Assembly: GCF_900639865.1 (NCBI RefSeq)
Contig: NZ_CAAAHX010000002.1
Location: 248,001 to 312,000 of the forward strand
Direction of reading: 5' to 3'
DNA: 64,000 nt
DNA from: Legionella gresilensis
Lineage (GTDB): Bacteria > Pseudomonadota > Gammaproteobacteria > Legionellales > Legionellaceae
Below, piece by piece: positions 28,424-36,983 of the stretch. The notes under the pieces were generated by a model. That model worked only from the letters and a program-made list of their open reading frames with translations, searched no databases and was not told the DNA's origin. The number at the start of each line of letters is the position of its first letter. The stretch's first letter is position 1. Both the position numbers and the translations under genes were made by a program.

Positions 28424-29738
28424 TAGAATCTTGCCTGCTTATGCTATTTCAATTCTTTTAGGAATTTTAGTTGGTATTATAGGCGCTCTATTTCAAATAG
28501 TAATTGCTCATACCAATAATTCTATTATTAATATCATTCATTTTGCTGAACGCCTACATTTATCACCTCAATTAGTGTCAGCATTTATATCAATGGTACT
28601 CGTATTATTCGCGTTATTTTTAGTTAAACGTTTTGCGCCAGAAGCATCGGGTAGCGGTATTCAGGAAATAGAAGGGGCATTGGTGCATGAAAGGCCCATT
28701 TATTGGCGGCGATTAATACCTGTAAAATTTATTGGTGGCGTTATGGCAATTAGTTCTAAATTACTAGTAGGACGTGAAGGTCCAACGATTCAAATGGGCG
28801 GTAATTTAGGTGATATGTTAGGTGAGGTACTCCATGTTCCACAAGACAGAAGGGATACTTTAGTTGCTGCAGGCTCGGCGGCAGGCTTAGCAACAGCATT
28901 TAATGCGCCATTGGCAGGGGTATTGTTTGTTATTGAGGAAATGCGGAATCAATTCAATTTTAGTTTTACAAATTTTAAAATGGTAGCGATTTGTTGTATT
29001 GCTGCAACTATTACATTGCGTTTAATCCTTGGCTCTGCACCTGCAATTCCTATGAGTGTGTTTGCAACACCGAGTTTATCTTCCTTAGTTTTATTTTTTA
29101 TATTGGGAATTGTAATTGGGTTAGTTGGTTTTTTATTTAATATTGTTTTAATGTCTAGCTTAAGTTTGATCGATCAATTATCAACTTCTTTTCATTATAT
29201 TTTTACAGCGATATTTGGTGCAGTGGTTGGCTTGTTAGCCTATTATTATGCACCTCTGGTTGGTGGTGGCTATGAAATTATTGAAAAATCCCTACATTTG
29301 TTTCCTAGCCTTTATGTTTTAATTGGTTTAATTATCTGGCGTTTTATAGGTACGATGTTTTCTTATGCAACAGGTGTTCCGGGTGGGGTTTTTGCGCCTC
29401 TATTGGCATTAGGCACTATAATAGGTTTAGCTTGTTTTCAAATTTTAGATCATTTAATGTTGGCAACAAGTGTTCATCCAGGCATGTTTGCGGTAGCAGG
29501 GATGGGGGCACTTTTTTCTGCTGCCGTAAGAGCGCCTATAACGGGTATTGTTCTAATTGTAGAAATGACACAGAATTACTCTTTAATTTTGCCTTTGATG
29601 GTTACCTGCCTTACATCAACAACAATTGTCCAATTAGCCAATAACCCACCCATTTATACTCAACTTTTAGAAAGAACATTAAAGAAACAACGAAAGGCGG
29701 CAACTAATTCTGGCGAAATTCCACCGAAGCTCGAATAA
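28416..29738 (+). CDS. clcA: ClcA-type H+/Cl- antiporter
   Basis: A 440-residue CLC membrane protein with about a dozen hydrophobic stretches. The selectivity motifs are GSGIQEIEG, GREGPTIQMGG (with the gating Glu) and GVPGGVFAPLLALG. The inner proton-transfer Glu is present in VIEEMRNQF, so this should be a Cl-/H+ exchanger rather than a channel. In E. coli such proteins support extreme acid resistance. It overlaps trpE(G) by eight bases and is probably translated from the same mRNA; a functional link to tryptophan synthesis is not evident. Confidence 0.93.
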   Translation: MNNRILPAYAISILLGILVGIIGALFQIVIAHTNNSIINIIHFAERLHLSPQLVSAFISMVLVLFALFLVKRFAPEASGSGIQEIEGALVHERPIYWRRLIPVKFIGGVMAISSKLLVGREGPTIQMGGNLGDMLGEVLHVPQDRRDTLVAAGSAAGLATAFNAPLAGVLFVIEEMRNQFNFSFTNFKMVAICCIAATITLRLILGSAPAIPMSVFATPSLSSLVLFFILGIVIGLVGFLFNIVLMSSLSLIDQLSTSFHYIFTAIFGAVVGLLAYYYAPLVGGGYEIIEKSLHLFPSLYVLIGLIIWRFIGTMFSYATGVPGGVFAPLLALGTIIGLACFQILDHLMLATSVHPGMFAVAGMGALFSAAVRAPITGIVLIVEMTQNYSLILPLMVTCLTSTTIVQLANNPPIYTQLLERTLKKQRKAATNSGEIPPKLE

Positions 29739-29807
29739 AAGCTAATTGGTTATAAAATAATATATGAATTTGTCAAGTAATTGGAATTATTAAAATAGAA
29801 GGGATTT

Positions 29808-30494
29808 ATGACACTAAAATTTATTATCAGAAACGTAACTAATTTAGAAATAGAATTTTTTGGTGATGATAACGAGCTTAATCAAATAAAAGATATTTTA
29901 TCTAGCACTTGTCTAATCAAAGAAGGACGAACTATTGATTGGGAAGGTGATCGAAAAGATTATCCTTCTTTTGCCATAGGTCTTTGTGATTTATACCTTA
30001 AAATTCAAGATAAAAGTGTTTCTCAAGTCATTTTAAAATTTATAGATGATAATAAAATAAATATCTCATTTCTTAGCCGTTATTTACTGCAATATTGGGA
30101 TTATGAAGTATCAATGATTACGCATGGGAAAAGTAAGCATAAAGTATTTAATCCTAATACGCCTTATCATCTTTCCTCACCTATTTTATTAGATGCAATA
30201 TTGAGTGAATGTGAAAAGAAAAATTACATACCTGGGTTTGAGCGGTTATTTCAGTTTTTAGAGCAGTCTAAGCAAATGGAAAGTAATTATCTAAATCCAT
30301 ATTTACACTTTTGTAAACCTTTTAAATTTAATGTAAAAGAAGTAAATAAATTTATTAGTAAAAAGGAAAATAATTTATTTATTGCAAAGGAAAGTAGAGT
30401 ACAGGGAAAATATCAACTATTAATGTTTGATAAAAAGCTTGTAAAAGTTGATACAGAGTATATGCCTCAAGAACAAAATAATCGTTTAATATAA
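29808..30494 (+). CDS. Orphan protein, unrecognised
   Basis: A 228-residue protein with no signal peptide or membrane helix that I do not recognise. It is rich in Lys, Asn and Ile, has a charged N-terminal half (RTIDWEGDRKDYPSFAIGL) and a helical middle (LLDAILSECEKKN). GGGATTT lies just before ATG 29808, a modest ribosome site. Position, length and composition match the accessory genes that follow it. It may be a host-directed protein, but no motif shows this. Confidence 0.6.
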   Translation: MTLKFIIRNVTNLEIEFFGDDNELNQIKDILSSTCLIKEGRTIDWEGDRKDYPSFAIGLCDLYLKIQDKSVSQVILKFIDDNKINISFLSRYLLQYWDYEVSMITHGKSKHKVFNPNTPYHLSSPILLDAILSECEKKNYIPGFERLFQFLEQSKQMESNYLNPYLHFCKPFKFNVKEVNKFISKKENNLFIAKESRVQGKYQLLMFDKKLVKVDTEYMPQEQNNRLI

Positions 30495-30677
30495 CAATGC
30501 GTTATTAAGTTAGTTCTAATTAATATCTATTTACTTAAGTTATAGCTCTTATGGTCTGATAGTAAGCAAACAGGCTAAAGATAACTAAGATAAAATCCGA
30601 TTTTTAATATTTCCTTAAGTAGAATCAAGTAAAATTATAATCGTCAATTAACTGTTTATTTGTATGGTATTTTCTTT

Positions 30678-31463
30678 ATGTATAGTAAAAAAGAAACCCA
30701 AGCAGCGATTAAAATACAATCATTCTTTAGAAAAGGTTTAGCCAAGAAAGCCTACAATATTAAGCAAATCCCTAAGCAAGATTTAGAGGATTATAAAGTT
30801 ATGATCAAAGGCAATGATCCTATTATAGATAAATTACCCCAACATGAGGCGAATGAAGATGTTGCCTTAATTGCAGTTTCTGGTATGCGTTCTTTAGAGA
30901 TAGCTTGTCAATTGAGTAAAGGTAAGCCGAAATTAATTATTATTGATAATAGCAGACAGGTTGTGGAATTTTGGCGTAAAGCGCGAGCAGTAATGAGCCA
31001 ATCTTATAATGAAACGGATTTTCTTAATGAGCTAAAAGATTATGTCGTCGGTACACGTTGTAATAGACCTCGTTTTACGGATAATGAATTTGAATACCTA
31101 GAAAAAATATTTCATACCTTTGAATTTACCCGGATCAAACAAATTATTAGTAATGTAACAGTGCTTGGACAGTCTTGGGCTGATGAGCAGGTCATGTTTA
31201 AAGTTAAAAATATTTTAGATTATCACGGCATAAGAAATATTTACGCTTATCCTTCAAATCTTATTGCCTATTTAGATGGAGATAGAGAAGGAGATAAAAT
31301 TTTGCAAAATATTGCCTTGGTTAATCCTATTATGGCTATTCATACTGATTTTGTTAAAGACAAGCCAAACGCTTATTTCCTTATCACAGATCATACACCA
31401 TATAAGGTTAAGCAAGTCTTACTTTCTAGTAAAAATAATAATACATTTCAGCCATCCGTTTAG
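30678..31463 (+). CDS. Orphan protein with an N-terminal IQ (calmodulin-binding) motif
   Basis: About 261 residues from ATG 30678 (MYSKKETQAAIKIQSFFRKG); a TTG six codons earlier is unlikely. Residues 13-24 read IQSFFRKGLAKK, fitting the eukaryotic calmodulin-binding IQ pattern IQxxxRxxxxxK/R. The rest looks like a Rossmann-type alpha/beta domain (ANEDVALIAVSGMRSLEIA, GKPKLIIIDNSRQVVEFWRK), broadly like a SAM-binding fold, but I see no certain catalytic motif. Calmodulin-dependent Legionella effectors such as SidJ use an IQ motif to be switched on in the host, so the same idea is reasonable here. Secretion and activity are inferred. Confidence 0.55.
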   Translation: MYSKKETQAAIKIQSFFRKGLAKKAYNIKQIPKQDLEDYKVMIKGNDPIIDKLPQHEANEDVALIAVSGMRSLEIACQLSKGKPKLIIIDNSRQVVEFWRKARAVMSQSYNETDFLNELKDYVVGTRCNRPRFTDNEFEYLEKIFHTFEFTRIKQIISNVTVLGQSWADEQVMFKVKNILDYHGIRNIYAYPSNLIAYLDGDREGDKILQNIALVNPIMAIHTDFVKDKPNAYFLITDHTPYKVKQVLLSSKNNNTFQPSV

Positions 31464-31773
31464 CTTAAAGTGACGATATTTCATAATATAATTTATTTAA
31501 ATTCAGTCGCCTAGGTCCATTGGGCGTGTTTAACGCATCAGAATTAGCCTTTTAATTGCGTCTTTTAATGAGATGGATATTTTTGAGTCATAGCATATTG
31601 TCGATAGAATAGAAAGTTACATAGTTTGCAATTACTTAGTCTATTTATAGAGCCCCTTAATAGTTTATTAATAATAATTTGATATATTTAATTAACAAAT
31701 CGTAAATCTTTTGATCTAACAGAATTATGTGAAGCAAAAAATGTAAATTATTGAGCATTATAAGAGGTTAATC
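31464..31773. other. Intergenic stretch between two orphan genes
   Basis: 310 bp of AT-rich DNA. I see only a weak possible stem (CGCC ... GGGCG near 31509-31528) and no gene or convincing promoter. Confidence 0.4.
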
Positions 31774-32526
31774 ATGCCAAACGTTATTAAAATAATCTAT
31801 GGGGTAAATCCAAAAACACAAACATTAATAATAAAGGGTGTACATAATCAATTTGAAATGAACCAAAGCAAAATACGGTTTGCTCTTGGTGGAAAGAATA
31901 GTCATTATTCTGAATTTACAATTGAATTAGATAGCGCAATGGATATGGGCACAAGGAAAGAAATAGTTTATAGAGAATTAAAAGACAAATTTCAGGAAAT
32001 ATCTAAGGAAATAGCAGATGATCAAAATTATCCAGAAATAAAGGAAATTCAATATCAAGGCGATGTTAACTTAGGATTTGATGGCTCACATTTCCCTGAA
32101 TGTCTCTTAGATAGTACTATCCACGAAGTTTTTAAGCAAAACAAATTTTATAATAGAACTCAAATCAATGTAACTCTTGAAAGTGCTACAGATGCAGTAG
32201 TTTTAGATGCTAAAGATGAAATTCAAAAATATGCAAAACATCATGAGGTGACTTATCCAGGATCGCCTGTAATGCTTAAATCAAAAGGACGGGGACTTAG
32301 TTTTACAACGGATGAGATAGTAAAGAATTTAGCTGAAAGTGACGGCTCTGCAACAAAGGATTCAGTTGAAAGTGACAGCTCTGAAACAAAGAACTTAAAT
32401 GAAGGTCCTCAAAAAACATCAACAAATCGATATGCCTTTTCGGCGCCTAGTGCTTCTACCGGTATTGATGCACTTGCGGAAGATATGAGTAAAGCATCTA
32501 TGGCAGATGGCGCATCGCCAAATTAA
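31774..32526 (+). CDS. Orphan protein with a disordered acidic Ser/Thr-rich tail
   Basis: A 250-residue soluble protein that I do not recognise. Residues 1-180 look folded (alternating strands, for example TLIIKGVHNQFEMNQSKIRF). The last 70 are low-complexity, with an imperfect tandem unit (LAESDGSATKDS then VESDSSETKNL) and a Ser/Ala/Asp-rich end (DALAEDMSKASMADGASPN). A clear AGAGG lies before ATG 31774. Flexible polar tails with acidic residues are common in Dot/Icm-secreted proteins, which makes this a weak candidate; nothing else points to a role. Confidence 0.55.
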   Translation: MPNVIKIIYGVNPKTQTLIIKGVHNQFEMNQSKIRFALGGKNSHYSEFTIELDSAMDMGTRKEIVYRELKDKFQEISKEIADDQNYPEIKEIQYQGDVNLGFDGSHFPECLLDSTIHEVFKQNKFYNRTQINVTLESATDAVVLDAKDEIQKYAKHHEVTYPGSPVMLKSKGRGLSFTTDEIVKNLAESDGSATKDSVESDSSETKNLNEGPQKTSTNRYAFSAPSASTGIDALAEDMSKASMADGASPN

Positions 32527-32646
32527 CTATGGTCAATTGCTCTGATGAGAAGGTTTTAACTTTAGATTAAATATAGTTAATTTGTTAAATCCTGTTTTAA
32601 TAGGTTTTCAATCCCTAAATCCTTTTTATAAGATTGATCCTATTTT

Positions 32647-32685
32647 CGACTTTGTCTCATTATTGACTGTCTGGAAAGAGGTTTA
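32647..32685. repeat. Right-end remnant of the dispersed repeat family (copy C)
   Basis: GACTTTGTCTCATTATTGAC followed by TGTCTGGAAAGAGGTTTA lines up with the right end of copy B (GACCTTGTCTCTTTG ... CAGAAAGAGATCTA, ending at 43320). It also matches the complement of copy B's left end (AGAAAGAGGTTTA). The rest of the element is missing or too diverged to see. Confidence 0.45.
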
Positions 32686-32779
32686 ATGATGTATCATGGT
32701 TTTTATCAATTTTTATAAGTGTCGAAAGAAAGTCGATCAAGAGGTGCTTTAGATTGAAAAAACTGAAAAGGAATCTTAT

Positions 32780-33658
32780 CTAGATTGTTGCTAAAAAAAA
32801 TTCAATATTCTTAAAAAATACTTCGGGGGCATCTAGCTCCATAGAATGATCTGCGTTTTTCAAAATAATAAGCTTACTATTAGGAATTTTATTTGCCATA
32901 ACAATAGAATGTTTTTTATTGGTAATCCAATCTTCTTCGCCTACTAAAATAAGAGTAGGGCAGGCTACTTCTGATAAACGATCTTCATAATTAAAAGTAC
33001 GTAAAAAACCACGAAAACCTTGATTCAGAGGTTCATGTGCGAAAGGGTAATCAGCATGAGAAGATTGGGCTGGAAGATTATGTCTTTTCTTCCATGAGTA
33101 TACTGTATCCATTTTATCAAAGTAATCATTAACCTCTTCATTACTGGTGAAAGTACCTGACCATAATTTTTCACAAATTAATTGCTGCTCTTTAGAGCCA
33201 AAAGTTTTAATATACGCCTCTGCATCATCAAGATTTTTATAGCTTGGAGAGCCTGCTGCTAAGATAAGTTTTGCAATATATTGAGAATTTTCCAATGCGT
33301 AACCTAGCGCACACATCGCACCATACGACTTACCTAAAAGAATAATTTGTTCCAAATTAAGTTGTTTGCGAATCTCTTCTAAATCTTTTATATAATTATC
33401 CATACTATAAGTTGTGGGTATATCCTTATCACTCAATCCACATCCTCGTGGGTCAAAAAAAACGACATTACCTATACTATTTAAACATTCATAAGCTTTA
33501 TAATGAGAATGGTTAGCGCCAGGGCCACCAGGTAACATAAAAATGTAAGGCTTAGAATTAAAACTATCTTTATTTTCAGCAACGATACGTACATAGAGCT
33601 TCGCTTCTGGAGCGTTTTCTCGGATTGGCATTAAAAGATACAATTCTTTAATCCACAC
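32780..33658 (-). CDS. Alpha/beta-hydrolase, proline iminopeptidase family
   Basis: A 292-residue hydrolase close to the S33 (prolyl aminopeptidase) group. The oxyanion motif is FMLPGGPGANHSHY, with FFDPRGCGLSDKD just after. The nucleophile Ser is in LGKSYGAMCALGYA (GxSxG), the acid in VGEEDWITNK and the base in LKNADHSMELD. GTG 33658 is preceded by AAGGAATAAGG. It releases N-terminal residues or cleaves related amides or esters in homologues. No operon partner. Confidence 0.83.
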   Translation of the reverse strand: MWIKELYLLMPIRENAPEAKLYVRIVAENKDSFNSKPYIFMLPGGPGANHSHYKAYECLNSIGNVVFFDPRGCGLSDKDIPTTYSMDNYIKDLEEIRKQLNLEQIILLGKSYGAMCALGYALENSQYIAKLILAAGSPSYKNLDDAEAYIKTFGSKEQQLICEKLWSGTFTSNEEVNDYFDKMDTVYSWKKRHNLPAQSSHADYPFAHEPLNQGFRGFLRTFNYEDRLSEVACPTLILVGEEDWITNKKHSIVMANKIPNSKLIILKNADHSMELDAPEVFFKNIEFFLATI

Positions 33659-33924
33659 ACCTTATTCCTTGCTTATAATAAGATTACCTAATTACCAGGG
33701 ATGAAACTTCAAATTTAATCATTATAAATTCAACTGATAATTATAATTATGTCTCATTCTTAAATTAATAACTATGCAAGTTAATAATAAAAAGAAGCTT
33801 CATAGAGTGGCTCATGGATTCATGAGGTTTTATTTTATTTAACATAGCCATTTTTAAAGTACTTATTTTCTGTTACTTAAGATTATTAATATGGTAAGTT
33901 AGATTGAAAATCTCACTCAATTTT

Positions 33925-34490
33925 TTACCTTGCTGGTAATTCAAGTGCATAAAGCTCTTTCTTTTTAATTTCTGTGGCAATGGGGAGCAGTTCAGAAAAT
34001 TCATTTCCACTTATTGCAATTAATCCGCCATCAACACCAAAAATAATATCCTCTGGAACAATAGGAATATTGTCAAAAATAATAGGTCAATTCAGTTTGC
34101 CTAGCTCATTTTTTGTACTAGCTGCTGGATAAATCCCTTTAGCGTAAAATGGAATAGAGAGATTACGAATTGCATTGATATCTTGGCAATAACCATTTAT
34201 TAAAATACTGGCAATGCTTTTTTTTGTGCTGCTGTCGAAAATATTTCTCCAGTTAAAGCCCGCTTAGTTTCTAATGTAATAACCAACACATCTCCACTAG
34301 CTAGTTCTATAGCTTGCATGACGGGTATTAGATCGCCATCCGATATTACGGTAAATACTCTTCCGGCCTATGCAAAAGAACCAGAAAACCTATGAATATT
34401 ATTATCAAAAATACGAATAAAGGAGAACGCATCACAAAAGTGCGTAGTACTTAAGGAAGCTAATTTATCAGTTAATTCAGATGAATTCAT
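33925..34490 (-). pseudogene. RraA / HMG-aldolase family gene, inactivated
   Basis: Minus-strand remains start at ATG 34490 (MNSSELTDKLASLSTTHFCD) and can be followed through the RraA-family fold: GRVFTVISDGDLIPVMQAIE, ASGDVLVITLETKRALTGEI, then a frameshift near a run of eight A, then ILINGYCQDINAIRNLSIPF and YAKGIYPAAST. In-frame stops lie after GSFA, at the frameshift and after ELGKLN; the end reads KKKELYALELPAR. RraA-fold proteins bind RNase E or act as 4-hydroxy-4-methyl-2-oxoglutarate-type aldolases. At least three lesions mean no product. Confidence 0.8.
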
Positions 34491-34565
34491 CTTTACCTAT
34501 CTAAAAATAAGTCATAAGGGTAGCTAAATTTATGCTGTTAGATTAGAGAAGTAAATAGATAGAAT

Positions 34566-35024
34566 TCATGAGGTTGGTTGCACACTTTTTGCTACAGTAA
34601 TATGAAAAGTTATTTTATAACCCTTAAAATTAAGATAATCAGGCAATTTATATTGTCGTCGTAATTGTAATAAGCTAGTTGATTCGATTAACAAAACATA
34701 ATAAATTTTATGTTCAAATTGAGCGCTAACAAAATTTTGTATATTAAAATGATAGCGATTTCCTAATTCATTAATAATTGAAGACTCATATTCTTCTGGA
34801 TATATTATACTTATATGCGCACCTATTCCGCCTGAATTAAAGTAATTAGGTTCTGTAATAAAAGGGATATCTAATAAAGGATAAAGCCGATAAATATAAT
34901 CATTATCAATATTTAAATAAACCAGCTTATTAGTAGACATAGCAAGTGTACCTTGTAAAGGTAACTCAGCTGCGATCTCCATAAGCTTAGGAATTTTAAG
35001 CGGCGTAATAAGGGGCATTTTCAT
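34566..35024 (-). CDS. Small 2H-phosphoesterase-like protein
   Basis: A 152-residue protein with the two HxS/T motifs that define 2H phosphoesterases: His70-Ile-Ser72 in GAHISIIYPEE and His141-Ile-Thr143 in TFHITVAKS, 71 residues apart. The family (LigT, CPDase, eukaryotic and viral RNA-repair-type members) cleaves cyclic phosphodiesters, often 2',3'-cyclic ends of RNA. No other domain is present. ATG at 35024 or at codon 3. Divergent from the ugp operon, next to a dead gene. The substrate is unknown, and the call depends on two short motifs with right spacing. Confidence 0.6.
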   Translation of the reverse strand: MKMPLITPLKIPKLMEIAAELPLQGTLAMSTNKLVYLNIDNDYIYRLYPLLDIPFITEPNYFNSGGIGAHISIIYPEEYESSIINELGNRYHFNIQNFVSAQFEHKIYYVLLIESTSLLQLRRQYKLPDYLNFKGYKITFHITVAKSVQPTS

Positions 35025-35277
35025 TTTATATAAAATATAAAATTAATGAGTTAAAGAATATTAAACAAAAACAGATTTAAAAGGTAACTGTAATTACAAA
35101 ATGTTTCTGTTAGCAAGAAAGAAAGGCTAAGTAAATTACACTATTTATATAAATTGGACTTTTTGCTTATAATTTATTTTTTAAAATAGCTGTTTTCTTA
35201 AATCACTTATCAAGCATCTCGCAAAAGCCCTCTAGTACGGTATATACTTTTCATTCGTCTTAGCAACAGCATGACTG

Positions 35278-36156
35278 ATGGCAAAATATAAACCTTCAAA
35301 AAAATTAATAGTTCTTTTTGTTGTTCCACAGATCTTATTAACTTTAATATTTTTTATCTGGCCAGCCGTTAATGCCTTGATACAAGCTTTTCTGTTTAGT
35401 GATGCTTTTGGTATTAACAGCCGCTTTGCAGGCTTTAGTAATTTCCTCGATTTGGCAGCAGATCCTGCTTTTTTACAAGCAATTACTGTAACACTTATAC
35501 TCGCTTTTGCTATTACTTTTGTTACATTAACCCTCGGATTGTGGTTAGCTACGCTTATTCACAAACGACAAAAGAGCCAAAAATTTTATAAATCTCTTTT
35601 TATTTGGCCCTATGCAGTAGCACCAGCAATAGCGGCTATTTTATGGCGATTCCTTTGTCAGCCTACTATGGGCTGGCTTACTACCGTTTTACAATATTTT
35701 AATTATGATTTTAATTACTTAATTTATCCAAAGCAGGCTTTATTCGTTGTTATTCTCACTGCTAGCTGGCAGCAACTTAGTTACAATTTTTTATTCTTAT
35801 TTGCAGCTTTACAAGCTATCCCTAGTTCTTTAATTGATGCAGCTACTCTTGATGGTGCAACAAGCTGGCGTCGATTTTGGCAAATTATTTTTCCTTTATT
35901 ATCACCTACAACCTTCTTTTTATTAGTGATGAATTTTATTTATGCTTTTTTCGATACCTTTGGAATAATTGATGTATTAACAAAAGGGGGGCCTGAAAAT
36001 AGTACAAGGACATTAATATATAAAGTTTACCAAGATGGATTTGTTGGTATGGATCCTGGTAGTTCAGCAGCGCAGTCAATTTTATTAATGCTAATTGTTA
36101 TTAGCCTAACCTATATCCAATTCCGTTATTTGGAAAAAAGGGTTCACTACGCATGA
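35278..36156 (+). CDS. ugpA: UgpA-like ABC permease
   Basis: A 292-residue inner-membrane permease of the MalF/UgpA type, one half of a binding-protein-dependent importer for glycerol-3-phosphate or related solutes. Six membrane segments are visible. The ABC-contact EAA loop is at about residues 188-210 (IPSSLIDAATLDGATSWRRF, then WQIIFPLLSP). The start ATG 35278 overlaps a 7-codon mini-frame that starts at 35271. First gene of a five-gene operon; its stop overlaps ugpE by four bases. Confidence 0.88.
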   Translation: MAKYKPSKKLIVLFVVPQILLTLIFFIWPAVNALIQAFLFSDAFGINSRFAGFSNFLDLAADPAFLQAITVTLILAFAITFVTLTLGLWLATLIHKRQKSQKFYKSLFIWPYAVAPAIAAILWRFLCQPTMGWLTTVLQYFNYDFNYLIYPKQALFVVILTASWQQLSYNFLFLFAALQAIPSSLIDAATLDGATSWRRFWQIIFPLLSPTTFFLLVMNFIYAFFDTFGIIDVLTKGGPENSTRTLIYKVYQDGFVGMDPGSSAAQSILLMLIVISLTYIQFRYLEKRVHYA

Positions 36157-36983
36157 AACTAATAAATAAATTCTTTAATCATCTGTTATTGATAAGTTTT
36201 GTTGTTTTATTATTTATACCTGTTTATTTAGCTATCGTTGCAGCAAGTCATTCAGGTAGTGCAATGATGCAGGCGCCGATACCAATCTGGCCAGGGCCAT
36301 TACTTTGGCAAAATCTAAAAACAGTGCTCACTCAGGGAATGGCCACGACTGGGGGGCAACCTGTATGGCACCTTTTGATAAATAGTCTAGTAATGGCATT
36401 ATTAATTGCGGTAGGAAAAATTATTTTAGCCCTTTGCAGTGCTTACGCTTTAATTTATTTCCATATGCCAGGAAAAAAGCTTTTATTTATGCTTGTTTTT
36501 TCAACAATGATGCTCCCGGTTGAAGTAAGAATCGTGCCTACATTTCAAGTTGTAGCCTCATTTCAATGGCTAAATACTTTTAGTGGTTTAACCTTTCCAT
36601 TAATGGTATCAGCAACAGCTACTTTTCTTTTTCGGCAATTCTTTAAAACCATCCCAAGCGAATTAGTTGATGCAGCTAAATTAGATGGCGCAGGCCCCTG
36701 GCGTTTTTTTCGAGATATTCTTTTACCTATTTCTCGACCCCAAATAGCTGCATTATTTATTATTCTCTTTATTTATGGCTGGAACCAATATTTATGGCCC
36801 TTAGTCATGACTACAGAGACAAATATGGCAACAATTGTTATGGGAATTCGTTATCTTGCTGGGGTCGCTGACCAAATTCCTCAATGGCATTATATTATGT
36901 GTGTTGCTTTATTGGCGATGTTACCACCATGTATTGTTGTAATCATCATGCAACGTTGGTTTGAAAAGGGGTTAATGCACTAA
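36153..36983 (+). CDS. ugpE: UgpE-like ABC permease
   Basis: A 276-residue partner permease of the MalG/UgpE type. Six membrane helices; the EAA loop is IPSELVDAAKLDGAGPWRFF followed by RDILLPISRP. The segment YGWNQYLWPLVMTTETNMAT is characteristic of UgpE. It overlaps ugpA by four bases, and its stop shares a base with the ugpC start (TAATG), so expression is tightly coupled. Confidence 0.9.
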   Translation: MKLINKFFNHLLLISFVVLLFIPVYLAIVAASHSGSAMMQAPIPIWPGPLLWQNLKTVLTQGMATTGGQPVWHLLINSLVMALLIAVGKIILALCSAYALIYFHMPGKKLLFMLVFSTMMLPVEVRIVPTFQVVASFQWLNTFSGLTFPLMVSATATFLFRQFFKTIPSELVDAAKLDGAGPWRFFRDILLPISRPQIAALFIILFIYGWNQYLWPLVMTTETNMATIVMGIRYLAGVADQIPQWHYIMCVALLAMLPPCIVVIIMQRWFEKGLMH

